A stretch of 64,000 bases of DNA from Bacteroidales bacterium (GTDB lineage Bacteria; Bacteroidota; Bacteroidia; Bacteroidales; UBA10428), in the NCBI GenBank assembly GCA_035299085.1, contig DATGXG010000045.1, positions 62,001-126,000 of the forward strand. The letters run 5' to 3'. The notes beneath the pieces are model-generated. The model was given only the letters and a program-made list of their open reading frames with translations, had not been told where the DNA came from and searched no databases. Within the stretch, counting starts at the first letter, position 1. Each line of letters starts with the position of its first letter. Shown here in pieces: positions 1 through 8,181 of the stretch. A program made the position numbers and the translations under genes.

Positions 1-1195
1 ATTCTGCAAAGGCAGAAAAATTCACCCTCTGATATTGCTTTGAATAAAAGAGGCTATCCGTCCCTCTGATCTTTATGGGATCGGGAATGTCAAATCCTAT
101 GTTGGTACTGTAAATATTGTCGGCCCGAACATCCAATCCATAATTCTGAGTTATTATATCACCCGACCAGGTAACGCTTAACTGGCTTCCCAGCAGGTCA
201 GTCAGATGAAAATTCTGATATAGGGCCGGGTTATCCCTGAAGAGCACAAAATGATCGTTTTTGTGACGCCAGTAAATAACAGGTGAAATTTTAACCGAAT
301 TGCCACTCGTAAGCCTCAGGCTCGAAAAAAAAGTGCCTGTTTCTTCATACTGGTTGGGATATTTTGGTGAATAAAAACCTGCTGCACCGAACTTCTTATC
401 CTGGTAACCGGCTTGAAAATCAACCACTGTAGCACCGGAATGATATCCTCCCCTGTAATAAAAGTTGTTAAGCTTATGATCAGTATCTTTCATATAACCT
501 GAAGAGGATGACCTTCCGGCCGAGATGAAATGGTCGAATGCGCCTGTATTGAAACCCACATCGGCATGACTGCGGATGAGATCATACATTCCGAAGGACT
601 GGGAAACGGAAACGGATTGCGGATTCTTCCGGGTAATTATGTTAACCGCTCCCATAAAAGCATCCGGTCCGAGAACCCGGGCTGCAGGACCTTCCAGCAC
701 TTCGATCCTTTCAATAGTTTCAGGATCTAACGGTATATCGAGGTTGTAATGGCCTGTCTGCGGGTCGGATACATTAATTCCGTTTATAAGTACCATGATA
801 TGATCAAAAGAACTCCCCCTGATACTCGCGTCTGCCTGGATACCAAATAAGCCTCTTTGCCGGATATCCAGATTGGATATATATTCAAGTAAATCGGTTA
901 TTCCTGTTACTCCTGCTTTCTCAATCTCATCGCGCCGTACGACAGTGACCATGCGGGCAATTTCTGTTGAAATAATTTGGCTTCGCCTACCTGTAATTTC
1001 AACCTGCTGTAGTTCCTTAACCGATGAACTGTCGGTCTGAGAAAAAGCAATTGCATTTTTGTCAACCAGGGAATACGATATACAGAGTACCCCGATTTTA
1101 ATTATTCTGGATAAACTAAGGAGAATGGAATTTTTTTTCCTGCTCCATGATTTAAAACAAAGAACCGCTCGGGTGGAGTAATTTCTTTCTTTCAT
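1..1195 (-). CDS. TonB-dependent receptor, BtuB-like (N-terminal part)
   Basis: The frame is open from an ATG at 1195 to the window edge, giving about 398 residues; the C-terminal part of the barrel lies outside. There is no SusC-type carboxypeptidase-like domain. After a long basic N-terminus and a hydrophobic stretch (about residues 25-45) comes a plug domain (about 65-185) with the segments DLLEYISNLDIRQRG, ASIRGSSFDHIMVLING and RIEVLEGPAARVLG, followed by barrel strands. The plug resembles BtuB/FepA-type receptors that import cobalamin or metal chelates through the outer membrane using TonB energy; the ligand cannot be told from this part. A -7 box lies 20 bp upstream, in the gap shared with the divergent lipoprotein gene. 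Confidence 0.85.
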   Translation of the reverse strand, partial: MKERNYSTRAVLCFKSWSRKKNSILLSLSRIIKIGVLCISYSLVDKNAIAFSQTDSSSVKELQQVEITGRRSQIISTEIARMVTVVRRDEIEKAGVTGITDLLEYISNLDIRQRGLFGIQADASIRGSSFDHIMVLINGINVSDPQTGHYNLDIPLDPETIERIEVLEGPAARVLGPDAFMGAVNIITRKNPQSVSVSQSFGMYDLIRSHADVGFNTGAFDHFISAGRSSSSGYMKDTDHKLNNFYYRGGYHSGATVVDFQAGYQDKKFGAAGFYSPKYPNQYEETGTFFSSLRLTSGNSVKISPVIYWRHKNDHFVLFRDNPALYQNFHLTDLLGSQLSVTWSGDIITQNYGLDVRADNIYSTNIGFDIPDPIKIRGTDSLFYSKQYQRVNFSAFAE

Positions 1196-1214
1196 CAGGT
1201 GAATATTCAAACCG

Positions 1215-1222
1215 CAAATGTA
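1215..1222 (-). promoter_or_regulatory. -7 box before the TonB receptor
   Basis: On the minus strand this reads TACATTTG, an exact match to the Bacteroidota primary sigma -7 consensus TAnnTTTG, ending 20 bp before the ATG at 1195. I see no well-spaced -33 TTTG. Confidence 0.5.
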
Positions 1223-1486
1223 ATCTTACAGATAAACAGTTGTCCGCTATTTTGTTCAACGTAAGCAGCCGTCTTGTTAAAAAGTTATTAACAACCGGAT
1301 TTATTTCTGTTGAAAATTATGAACATAATTCCGTACTGAAATGTTATTCTATAACAAACTGAAAGAATGATATTTATTGAGGCATAAGAAGGCAGTTATT
1401 GCGTAATATTGTTTTTTTTGATTTTAATTTAAAACGTTCGTACTCAAATTAATGAAAAAAGATAATAATGGTTTTAATAAAATTAC

Positions 1487-1494
1487 TATTTTTG
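1487..1494 (+). promoter_or_regulatory. -7 box before the small lipoprotein
   Basis: TATTTTTG matches TAnnTTTG exactly and lies 41 bp before the ATG at 1536. It supports that start over the in-frame ATG at 1452. The -33 element is not obvious. Confidence 0.55.
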
Positions 1495-1535
1495 TGCCGT
1501 TTAATAAACTATCATTCACATCAAATTTTAAGAAA

Positions 1536-1706
1536 ATGAAAAAAATAGCTTATTTGTTTGTTGCTTTTGCTTTCTGTGGTGTTGTTGCCCTTAGTTCATG
1601 CAAATCGAAAACTGAACCCGCTGCAACTGATCAGACTGTTATTGAAGAAACTACTCCTTCAGTTGACACCGCTGCAGTTGATACAACAGCTGCTCCTGTT
1701 CAGTAA
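1536..1706 (+). CDS. small lipoprotein, 56 aa
   Basis: A short secreted lipoprotein: a Lys-Lys start, a hydrophobic segment and the lipobox LSSC, followed by an acidic Thr/Pro/Ala-rich tail of about 35 residues with no fold that I recognise. Tiny lipoproteins of this composition are common in Bacteroidota and mostly have no known function. I chose the ATG at 1536 because the upstream in-frame ATG (1452) would put 28 extra residues before the signal peptide and precedes the promoter box. A strong hairpin terminator follows at once, so it is probably a single-gene transcript. Confidence 0.75.
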   Translation: MKKIAYLFVAFAFCGVVALSSCKSKTEPAATDQTVIEETTPSVDTAAVDTTAAPVQ

Positions 1707-1749
1707 TCAAACAGATTACATTTAAAGGGGAAGAAATTAAAGAAAAGTA

Positions 1750-1785
1750 CACCCTTCAAGGTTATAAACTTTGAAGGGTGTTTTT
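1750..1785. terminator. bidirectional terminator
   Basis: A perfect 10-bp stem, CACCCTTCAA (1750-1759) with TTGAAGGGTG (1771-1780), is followed by TTTTT. It lies between the convergent lipoprotein and phosphodiesterase genes and probably serves both. Confidence 0.85.
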
Positions 1786-1787
1786 AT

Positions 1788-3932
1788 TTATGCAGGATAG
1801 GATATTCTTACATGGTAAATATTCTGCAATCGCTTTTTAAATACCTCTTTTATTGTTGTAATATCCTTAAATGTAATTTGCGCTTCATTATACTGCTCAT
1901 CAGTCATCTGCGAAGTAATAATATTATCCACCAGCGTATCAATAGTACTTTCGGTTATTGATTTCAGACTCCTGGAAGCGGCTTCAACCGAGTCGGCCAT
2001 CATCACTATGGCAGTTTCTTTTGAATCGGGCCGCGGACCGGGATAAGAGAACTTCCTAACATCAACTTCGGCTTCAGGATATTTTCGCAAAAACGACCTG
2101 TAAAAATACTGAACGGTAGTAGTTCCGTGGTGTGTCCGGATGAAATTGATTATAGGCTCCGGAAGCTTGTTTTTCTTAGCCAACTCTACACCTTTCCTTA
2201 CATGATCAATTATAATCCTTGCACTTTGCTCGAATTCCAGATTGTCATGCGGGTTAATGGCACTCGACTGGTTTTCGATGTAATAAAGCGGCTCATCAAT
2301 TTTGCCGATATCATGGTAGAGAGCGCCGGTCCTTACAAGCAAGGGATTTCCGCCCACGTGATGAACGGCTTCTTCAGCCAGGTTGGCTACCTGCAATGAA
2401 TGCTGAAACGTTCCCGGTGCATTTTCAGCCAGCTTTCGCAGCAACGGCTGGTTGGTGTCCGATAACTCCATGAGTGTGGCATCGGAAATAAAACCGAATG
2501 TTTTCTCAAACACATAGATGAGAGGATATGAGATCAGAATGAGCAGTCCGTTCACACCAAACCAGCTGAAATACTTATAGTCGATCTGCCTTAGGTCTCC
2601 TTCCTGGACAAGTCCTATGCCAATGTATATTACCGAGTAGGTTAAAATGACAAAGGCCGCAGTCACAACAAGTTTTGATCTGCGATAGGCATCCGTAAGG
2701 CTTATAATGGCAACCATACCGGCTACCACGTTCAGAAGAACGAATTCAAAACCGTTGGGCACAAAAAATCCTACAAGAAGAATCGTGATGAAATGCACAA
2801 ATAAGGCCAGCCTTGAATCAAAAAAGGTGTTAAGAACGATGGGCAGTATGGCAAAGGGAAGTACATAAATGCTGAAAAGCCCGAACCTTAGGGAAGTGCT
2901 CGCAATGATCACCATCATAAGTACGATCAACAGGATAAAGGCTATTCTCATATTGCTTTCAAGTACTTCTTTTCTGAATCGTCTTAAAAACATGTAAAGA
3001 ACAAGCAATGAAGTTAATACAAGAATGAATTTGCCAATAATCACAAGCTGTCTTTGCATGAAGCCGAGATTTCGCTCATATTCCCTGCGAAGTGATTCAA
3101 GAGCCATAAACTTGGAATCGCTTATGTATTCGCCTCGCGAAATGATGCCCTGTCCTTCCTGGATCAGTCCCCGTGACGGGGAAATACCATTGATAAGGCT
3201 TTTAAGAACTGTCGTTGATTTTTCTTCATCGTAAATTACATTGGTAGCCAGGAAATTGTTGATTTCAAAATCCTTAAAAAACTTGTCGTATTTCCTTATC
3301 AACAGGTTATTCCTGCGGGGAATGCCATTATGCAGCCTTTCAACCACCCGCTCGTAGGCACTCTTTGGTGTGTACAGATCAGCAATCGGTGTGGTTTCGG
3401 CAATGTTATTTCTTACAACCACGATTTCACCGTATTTATTCCGGTTATTTTCTTCAATGGGTGAAAGATCAACTATTCCCCTCTGGTAAATATCCCGTAC
3501 AACCGATTTTAAAAATCCGCGATACTGATTTTCCAGCTGCCGGTTCGCGTTATAGCGGCTATCCCGGCGATAAGCGTCTCTTGAAGGTATTTTTAAACTG
3601 TCAATTGAATAATTTACCCATGCGTTTGAAAAGCTTTCCCCCAGTTCCTGCAGGCGCTGGTCAGCAATTGTCTTATCAAAAGTAAATATCGGCCGGTAAC
3701 CTTTAAGGGCTGAATCTCTTTCTGCAGCAATTTCAACTGAAGATTTTGCTATCGGAAAACTGAATGGTGCAGTGAGATCTTCATGCTTCCAGAATCCGCC
3801 TTTCTGATATTCAAACATAAACCTGCCCTCACGCGGAAGAAAATACACAATAATGACCGATGTGAGCATAAAGCACGCAATGGTCAGAATTGTGCGGATG
3901 TTATAACGTATATGCTGTAAATATTTATTCAT
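1788..3932 (-). CDS. pgpH: 7TM-HD family cyclic-di-AMP phosphodiesterase (PgpH-like)
   Basis: A 714-residue membrane phosphohydrolase. It has one N-terminal membrane segment (about 12-33), a large extracytoplasmic 7TMR-HDED-type domain (about 50-285), a run of seven membrane segments (about 290-480) and a C-terminal cytoplasmic HD domain. The HD metal ligands are visible: FQHSLQ (His511), YHDIGK (His540-Asp541), later His residues including the THHG pair, and MMADSVEAA. This order matches Listeria PgpH, which hydrolyses c-di-AMP and links envelope or osmotic state to nucleotide level. Length is normal for the family. It is a single gene, divergent from the NlpC/P60 gene and sharing a terminator with the lipoprotein. 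The c-di-AMP substrate is inferred from architecture only. Confidence 0.85.
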   Translation of the reverse strand: MNKYLQHIRYNIRTILTIACFMLTSVIIVYFLPREGRFMFEYQKGGFWKHEDLTAPFSFPIAKSSVEIAAERDSALKGYRPIFTFDKTIADQRLQELGESFSNAWVNYSIDSLKIPSRDAYRRDSRYNANRQLENQYRGFLKSVVRDIYQRGIVDLSPIEENNRNKYGEIVVVRNNIAETTPIADLYTPKSAYERVVERLHNGIPRRNNLLIRKYDKFFKDFEINNFLATNVIYDEEKSTTVLKSLINGISPSRGLIQEGQGIISRGEYISDSKFMALESLRREYERNLGFMQRQLVIIGKFILVLTSLLVLYMFLRRFRKEVLESNMRIAFILLIVLMMVIIASTSLRFGLFSIYVLPFAILPIVLNTFFDSRLALFVHFITILLVGFFVPNGFEFVLLNVVAGMVAIISLTDAYRRSKLVVTAAFVILTYSVIYIGIGLVQEGDLRQIDYKYFSWFGVNGLLILISYPLIYVFEKTFGFISDATLMELSDTNQPLLRKLAENAPGTFQHSLQVANLAEEAVHHVGGNPLLVRTGALYHDIGKIDEPLYYIENQSSAINPHDNLEFEQSARIIIDHVRKGVELAKKNKLPEPIINFIRTHHGTTTVQYFYRSFLRKYPEAEVDVRKFSYPGPRPDSKETAIVMMADSVEAASRSLKSITESTIDTLVDNIITSQMTDEQYNEAQITFKDITTIKEVFKKRLQNIYHVRISYPA

Positions 3933-4079
3933 TGTGAAATTTCGATGCTAGTTGTATATTAGTTGAAAACACACGAATTTTAACAAAATATTATACAAAG
4001 TAAACCATTTTGGAGTATACTAGTGATAAACAATGATCGTTAATTGATGTTCAAGCCTTTAATATCAACATTAAACAAT

Positions 4080-4874
4080 ATGGAGTATAATTCAGAATAT
4101 GGCATTTCACTGTTAAGCATAATCCCGATGAGAAGCGACCCTGCTGAAGAGGCAGAAATGGTGAGCCAGTTATTGTTTGGAGAACATTACGAAATTCAAA
4201 ACGAAAGGGACGGATTTTTTGAGATAAAAAACCGGTACGATAATTACACCGGATGGATAGATTGTTCCATGCATTCTTCCTTAACGGCGGAATTTTATCA
4301 TCATCTTGAATCAGAAAAAAATCAACCTGTCCAGACATGCCTGATCATGAGCATTGAGCAAACAGGTTATCCCCCGATGCAGATAGTTGCCGGAAGCACT
4401 CTCCCGGGGCTGAATACAAAGAAAAATTCGTTTGAAATCGATGGCATTACTTTTCATATCCGATGGTCATTTGAAAAGTTTGCCATTAAGGGATTTGAAT
4501 CCATTAATAAAACGGCTGCCTACTTTTTAAATACACCCTACCTGTGGGGTGGTCGGACAACCTTTGGATGCGACTGTTCAGGATTTATTCAGAATCTGTT
4601 TAAGATACATGGCATCAGTCTTCAACGGGATGCCGATCAGCAGGCGGAACAAGGCCGGTTAGTGCCCGATGTCAGAGAAGCGCAGCCCGGTGATGTCGCC
4701 TTTTTTGCAGACGATGAAGGCAACGTGGTTCATGTAGGGATGGTGATATCACCTTCTGAAATCATCCACAGCTCAGGCTATGTACATATTGACCGGCTTG
4801 ACGAAAAGGGAATTTTCAACCTGAAGCGGCAGGAGTATTCCCATACGTTGCATTCCATTAAGAGGATGGTTTGA
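4080..4874 (+). CDS. NlpC/P60 family cell-wall peptidase with SH3 domain
   Basis: A 264-residue protein with an N-terminal SH3-like module (about 1-70) that begins in the way usual for Bacteroidota members (YGISLLSIIPMRSDP), a second SH3-like segment, and a C-terminal NlpC/P60 domain. The catalytic cysteine is in GCDCSGF (Cys166), with the histidine in VVHVGM (His218) and a further His230 in IIHSSG. Such enzymes cut gamma-D-Glu-diaminopimelate bonds in peptidoglycan or peptides. There is no clear signal peptide, which fits a cytoplasmic muropeptide-recycling enzyme (YkfC-like), though other export is possible. I took the ATG at 4080; an in-frame ATG at 4044 adds 12 residues without family resemblance. 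Confidence 0.85.
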   Translation: MEYNSEYGISLLSIIPMRSDPAEEAEMVSQLLFGEHYEIQNERDGFFEIKNRYDNYTGWIDCSMHSSLTAEFYHHLESEKNQPVQTCLIMSIEQTGYPPMQIVAGSTLPGLNTKKNSFEIDGITFHIRWSFEKFAIKGFESINKTAAYFLNTPYLWGGRTTFGCDCSGFIQNLFKIHGISLQRDADQQAEQGRLVPDVREAQPGDVAFFADDEGNVVHVGMVISPSEIIHSSGYVHIDRLDEKGIFNLKRQEYSHTLHSIKRMV

Positions 4875-4884
4875 GAAACAGAGC

Positions 4885-5078
4885 CGTCATTGCGAGGAGC
4901 CACACAAATCAATGATTATACCATAATCTCTGGCGACGAAGCAATCTGTCAGCACAGGCAATTCTTAACCAAGTCAAACAGCCAAAGTTCTTTGCGACGT
5001 TCTGCCTGTTCGGGCAGATTGCTTCGTCGCTATTCTACAGTACTATAATCAATTATTTTCCAGCTCCTCGCAATGACG
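4885..5078. repeat. 194-bp nested inverted-repeat element
   Basis: The outer arms are a perfect 16-bp inverted repeat, CGTCATTGCGAGGAGC (4885-4900) and its complement (5063-5078). Nested inside is a second perfect 16-bp pair, GCGACGAAGCAATCTG (4933-4948) and its complement (5015-5030). The element fills the gap between the NlpC/P60 gene and the convergent cysN. It has no ORF of note. It looks like a MITE- or REP-type element of the kind recurring in many bacterial genomes. Confidence 0.8.
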
Positions 5079-5107
5079 AGCTTTTTTCCAGTATCCAGTA
5101 TCTTTCT

Positions 5108-6370
5108 TCAAATAATCATCCCCGCGCAAACCGTTTCATTTGTTCCTTCATCAATCAGGATGAGGGAGCCGGTGACACGATTTTTACGGTAGGAATCATA
5201 AAACAGGGGCATAGTGGTTCGTAACTTCACTTCGGCGATTTCATTCAATCCTATTTGTTTATCGGTGAAATCCCTCTCAACCCGGTTGATATCCATTTTA
5301 TAGTTAACCTCCTGTATGATGCAACGCGCCTCGCGGGTAGTGTGCCGTATCCAGTACTTTGCACCGGGACGCATCGGACGCTCATTAAGCCAACAGATCA
5401 TCGCGGTGATATCCTGTCCTTCCTGCGGCAAATTATCTTCCTTAACAATCATATCACCGCGACTGATATCAATGTCATCTTCCAGGGTGATCGTAACACT
5501 CTGGGGAGGGAAAGCTTCGGTAAGTTGTTCCTTCATGAAATCGATTGATTTGATAACCGATTTGAATCCTGAAGGCAACACGGTAACTTTTTCCCCGGGT
5601 TTGAATACACCGCCTGCGACTCTTCCGGCATATCCCCTGTAATCATGAAAATCATCCGTATTGGGTCTGATGACATACTGTACAGGAAATCTCGGATCAT
5701 TGAAGTTAGCGTCGTTCCTGATTTCAACCGTCTCAAGAAAATGCATCAGCGTATTGCCCTTATACCAGGGCATGTTGGATGATTCATCCACAACGTTATC
5801 TCCTTTAAGAGCGCTGATAGGAATGAATGTGGCATCATGCAGTTCAAGTTTGGCAGAAATCTGCCTGAAATCATTTTGGATTTTTTCATAAACCTGCTCG
5901 CTGTAATCCACCAGATCCATCTTGTTGATGCAAACAATGACATGAGGAATCTGAAGCAGTGAAGCGATAAAGCAGTGGCGGATTGTTTGCTCAACAACAC
6001 CATTTCGGGCATCAATAAGAATGAGTGCGGCATTTGCTGTTGATGCGCCGGTAACCATGTTTCGGGTATACTGGATATGGCCGGGAGTATCGGCAATAAT
6101 GAATTTGCGCTTCGGGGTGGCAAAGTAACGATAGGCCACATCAATTGTAATGCCCTGTTCGCGTTCTGCTCTCAGTCCGTCGGTTAGAAGCGACAGGTTA
6201 ATCTGTTCTTCGCCACGGTTAAGGCTGGCTCTTTCAAGCGCTTCCAACTGATCTTCAAAGATGGCTTTGCTATCGTACAGCAACCTGCCGATCAGCGTGC
6301 TTTTGCCGTCATCCACGCTTCCTGCTGTTGTAAACCGCAGCAGTTCCATATCGAGGTATCCTGAACTCAT
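5108..6370 (-). CDS. cysN: sulfate adenylyltransferase subunit 1 (GTPase)
   Basis: A 420-residue GTP-binding subunit of ATP sulfurylase, which with CysD makes adenylylsulfate (APS) from sulfate and ATP. The G-domain motifs are clear: P-loop GSVDDGKS (17-24), DTPGH (94-98) and NKMD (149-152), followed by EF-Tu-like beta-barrel domains. It is not fused to an APS kinase; that activity comes from the separate cysC upstream. It is the last gene of the cysC-cysD-cysN operon and is separated from cysD by 156 bp of 8-bp tandem repeats, which is unusual for subunits that are normally adjacent. Confidence 0.95.
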   Translation of the reverse strand: MSSGYLDMELLRFTTAGSVDDGKSTLIGRLLYDSKAIFEDQLEALERASLNRGEEQINLSLLTDGLRAEREQGITIDVAYRYFATPKRKFIIADTPGHIQYTRNMVTGASTANAALILIDARNGVVEQTIRHCFIASLLQIPHVIVCINKMDLVDYSEQVYEKIQNDFRQISAKLELHDATFIPISALKGDNVVDESSNMPWYKGNTLMHFLETVEIRNDANFNDPRFPVQYVIRPNTDDFHDYRGYAGRVAGGVFKPGEKVTVLPSGFKSVIKSIDFMKEQLTEAFPPQSVTITLEDDIDISRGDMIVKEDNLPQEGQDITAMICWLNERPMRPGAKYWIRHTTREARCIIQEVNYKMDINRVERDFTDKQIGLNEIAEVKLRTTMPLFYDSYRKNRVTGSLILIDEGTNETVCAGMII

Positions 6371-6528
6371 GTGTTAATGTGATAATGTGATAATGTGCTA
6401 ATGTGATAATGTGCTAATGTGCTAATGTGCTAATGTGCTAATGTGTTAATGTGATAATGTGATAATGTGATAATGCGTTGAATAAGGTTTTTCATTGGCA
6501 AATTAGCACATTGGCAAATTAGCACATT
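6371..6528. repeat. 8-bp tandem repeat array with inverted copies
   Basis: Thirteen direct copies of the 8-bp unit GTGHTAAT run from 6371 to 6474 and start directly at the cysN ATG. After a short spacer, two copies of the 16-mer GGCAAATTAGCACATT (6497-6512 and 6513-6528) hold the same word in the opposite orientation. The last copy contains the stop codon of cysD. The direct and inverted parts could pair in the mRNA. Confidence 0.9.
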
Positions 6529-7438
6529 AGAAATATCCCTCCTTCTTCCGATCCTCCATGGCGGATTCGGAGCGTTTGTCGTCGTAACGGCCGCCGCGTT
6601 CGGTAACCCGTGTGGCCGCGACTTCGTTAATGATATCTTCAAGTGAATTGGCCTTTGAAAGCGTTAATCCGGTACAGGTTATATCGCCTATGGTCCGGCA
6701 GCGTACATCTATCGTTTCAACCTTTTCATTGGGTTTCAGCTTCATAAAAGGCGCCCAGGCAAGCCATACACCGTCGCGGTTGAACACCTGTCTTTTATGT
6801 GTGTAATACAGATCGGGAATTTCAACACTTTCCATATATATGTATTGCCACACGTCCATTTCAGTCCAGTTGCTTATCGGGAAAACCCTGAAGTGTTCAC
6901 CCATCCTTTTCCGGCCATTAAAAAGATTCCAGAGCTCGGGCCTTTGGTTTTTTGGATTCCACTGACCGAATTCATCGCGGTGTGAAAAGAAGCGTTCCTT
7001 TGCACGGGCTTTTTCTTCGTCACGTCGACCGCCACCCATGGCTGCGTCGAACTTGAATTCGGCAAGGGCATCAAGAAGTGTAACTGTCTGAAGTACATTA
7101 CGGCTTGCATTGTACCCGGTTTCTTCAATTGCCTTACCCTGGTTGATGCTATCCTGGACTAACCTCACGATACAGCGGCCACCCGTTTTATCCATCAGGT
7201 GATCGCGGAAATCGAGTGTTTCCCGGAAGTTATGGCCTGTATCAATATGTAATAAGGGAAAAGGAACCTTCATAGGCCAGAATGCCTTTCGGGCTAGGTA
7301 ATACATTACGATGGAATCTTTTCCTCCTGAAAAGAGCATCACCGGTTTGTCGAACTGCGCGGCCACCTCACGGATCACAAATATCGATTCGGCTTCCAGT
7401 TCGCGTAAGTGATTGATGTTATATTGATTCATTGTCAT
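6527..7438 (-). CDS. cysD: sulfate adenylyltransferase subunit 2
   Basis: A 303-residue PP-loop ATPase, the catalytic subunit of ATP sulfurylase that adenylates sulfate. The PP-loop SGGKDS is at residues 37-42, and the family segments LLHIDTGHNFRE and GGGRRDEEKARAKER are present. Length matches E. coli CysD. Its start overlaps the cysC stop by 4 nt (ATGA), which suggests translational coupling. Its stop codon lies inside the repeat array that separates it from cysN. Confidence 0.95.
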   Translation of the reverse strand: MTMNQYNINHLRELEAESIFVIREVAAQFDKPVMLFSGGKDSIVMYYLARKAFWPMKVPFPLLHIDTGHNFRETLDFRDHLMDKTGGRCIVRLVQDSINQGKAIEETGYNASRNVLQTVTLLDALAEFKFDAAMGGGRRDEEKARAKERFFSHRDEFGQWNPKNQRPELWNLFNGRKRMGEHFRVFPISNWTEMDVWQYIYMESVEIPDLYYTHKRQVFNRDGVWLAWAPFMKLKPNEKVETIDVRCRTIGDITCTGLTLSKANSLEDIINEVAATRVTERGGRYDDKRSESAMEDRKKEGYF

Positions 7439-8043
7439 TTTGTATACTCGGTCAATTGTAAAACGAAGTCAAGCAACTTGCAGGCGCTTTGTTCCACGTC
7501 CGTTTTACCAGTGTCAATTGTAATATCAGGATTTACAGGGGGTTCGAACGGTGAACCGATTCCTGTAAAATCATGAATCTTCCCTTCGCGGGCCTGTTTA
7601 TAAAGTCCCTTGGTATCACGTTGTTCGCAAATCTCAAGAGGGGCATCAACGAATATTTCGCAATAATCCTCACCGGCAATGGAGCGGATCATCCTGCGCA
7701 TTTCTTCAGTGGGTGTAATGAATGACACAATGGTGATGATGCCCGAGTTGGCAAAAAGCTTTGCCACTTCCGCCACCCTGCGGAGGTTTTCCTGCCGGTC
7801 AGCGGCAGAAAAGCCAAGGCCTTTATTGAGTCCTTTGCGGATTTCATCCCCGTCGATAACACGGCAGAGATATCCCCGAAGTGTAAGTTCATTATCCAGG
7901 ATTGAAGCCAGCGTACTTTTACCGGCACCTGACAGTCCGCACATCCAGAAAATGCGTGCATGCTGATTTAATATTTCCTCTTTACTCGCTCTGGACCGGG
8001 ATGCAGAAACCATAGAACCCGAAAACAACGTGTCTGTACCCAT
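7435..8043 (-). CDS. cysC: adenylylsulfate kinase
   Basis: A 202-residue APS kinase that phosphorylates APS to PAPS. The P-loop GLSGAGKS lies at about residues 36-43, followed by the family segments VIDGDEIRKGLNKGLGFS and EIFVDAPLEICEQRD. I took the ATG at 8043; the open frame extends to a TTG at 8052, but the promoter box at 8060-8067 puts transcription start at about that point. It is the first gene of the operon. With no PAPS reductase or sulfite reductase in view, the PAPS may serve sulfotransferases rather than cysteine synthesis, although the reductases could lie elsewhere. Confidence 0.93.
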   Translation of the reverse strand: MGTDTLFSGSMVSASRSRASKEEILNQHARIFWMCGLSGAGKSTLASILDNELTLRGYLCRVIDGDEIRKGLNKGLGFSAADRQENLRRVAEVAKLFANSGIITIVSFITPTEEMRRMIRSIAGEDYCEIFVDAPLEICEQRDTKGLYKQAREGKIHDFTGIGSPFEPPVNPDITIDTGKTDVEQSACKLLDFVLQLTEYTK

Positions 8044-8059
8044 ATTTTTCAATGAGCGA

Positions 8060-8067
8060 CAAAGATA
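8060..8067 (-). promoter_or_regulatory. -7 box of the cysC-cysD-cysN operon
   Basis: The minus strand reads TATCTTTG, an exact match to TAnnTTTG, 17 bp before the ATG at 8043. The leader would be only about 10 nt. Confidence 0.55.
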
Positions 8068-8130
8068 AATAATTGACTGAAATATATACTAGTGATTTGT
8101 TAGGATATTGGATCGGTGTTTATACCTAAT

Positions 8131-8165
8131 AAAAAAAAAGGCTGACCAACGGCCAGCCTTTTATT
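8131..8165 (-). terminator. terminator of the first SusC/SusD operon
   Basis: On the minus strand a stem AAAAGGCTG / CAGCCTTTT closes a loop of about 10 nt and is followed by a run of nine T. It lies 20 bp after the last gene of the operon. Confidence 0.85.
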
Positions 8166-8181
8166 TTAAGAAAGTTCGAAA

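Larger units (their letters stand above)
1196..1535. other. divergent intergenic region
   Basis: These 340 bp between the TonB receptor and the small lipoprotein are AT-rich and carry a candidate promoter for each direction. An ATG at 1452 is in frame with the lipoprotein, but the -7 box at 1487-1494 lies downstream of it, so I treat 1452-1535 as untranslated. I see no other gene and no strong hairpin. Confidence 0.5.

Noticed and set aside
1452-1535. Longer start for the small lipoprotein
   Set aside because: It would place 28 residues before the signal peptide and precede the -7 box.
5746-6144. 132-codon minus-strand frame inside cysN
   Set aside because: It is an out-of-frame shadow of the GTPase gene.
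6371-6474. CRISPR array
   Set aside because: The units are 8 bp and contiguous, without spacers or cas genes.
6430-6642. 70-codon minus-strand frame over the cysD-cysN gap
   Set aside because: It runs through the 8-bp repeat array and the end of cysD in another frame; it has no family character.
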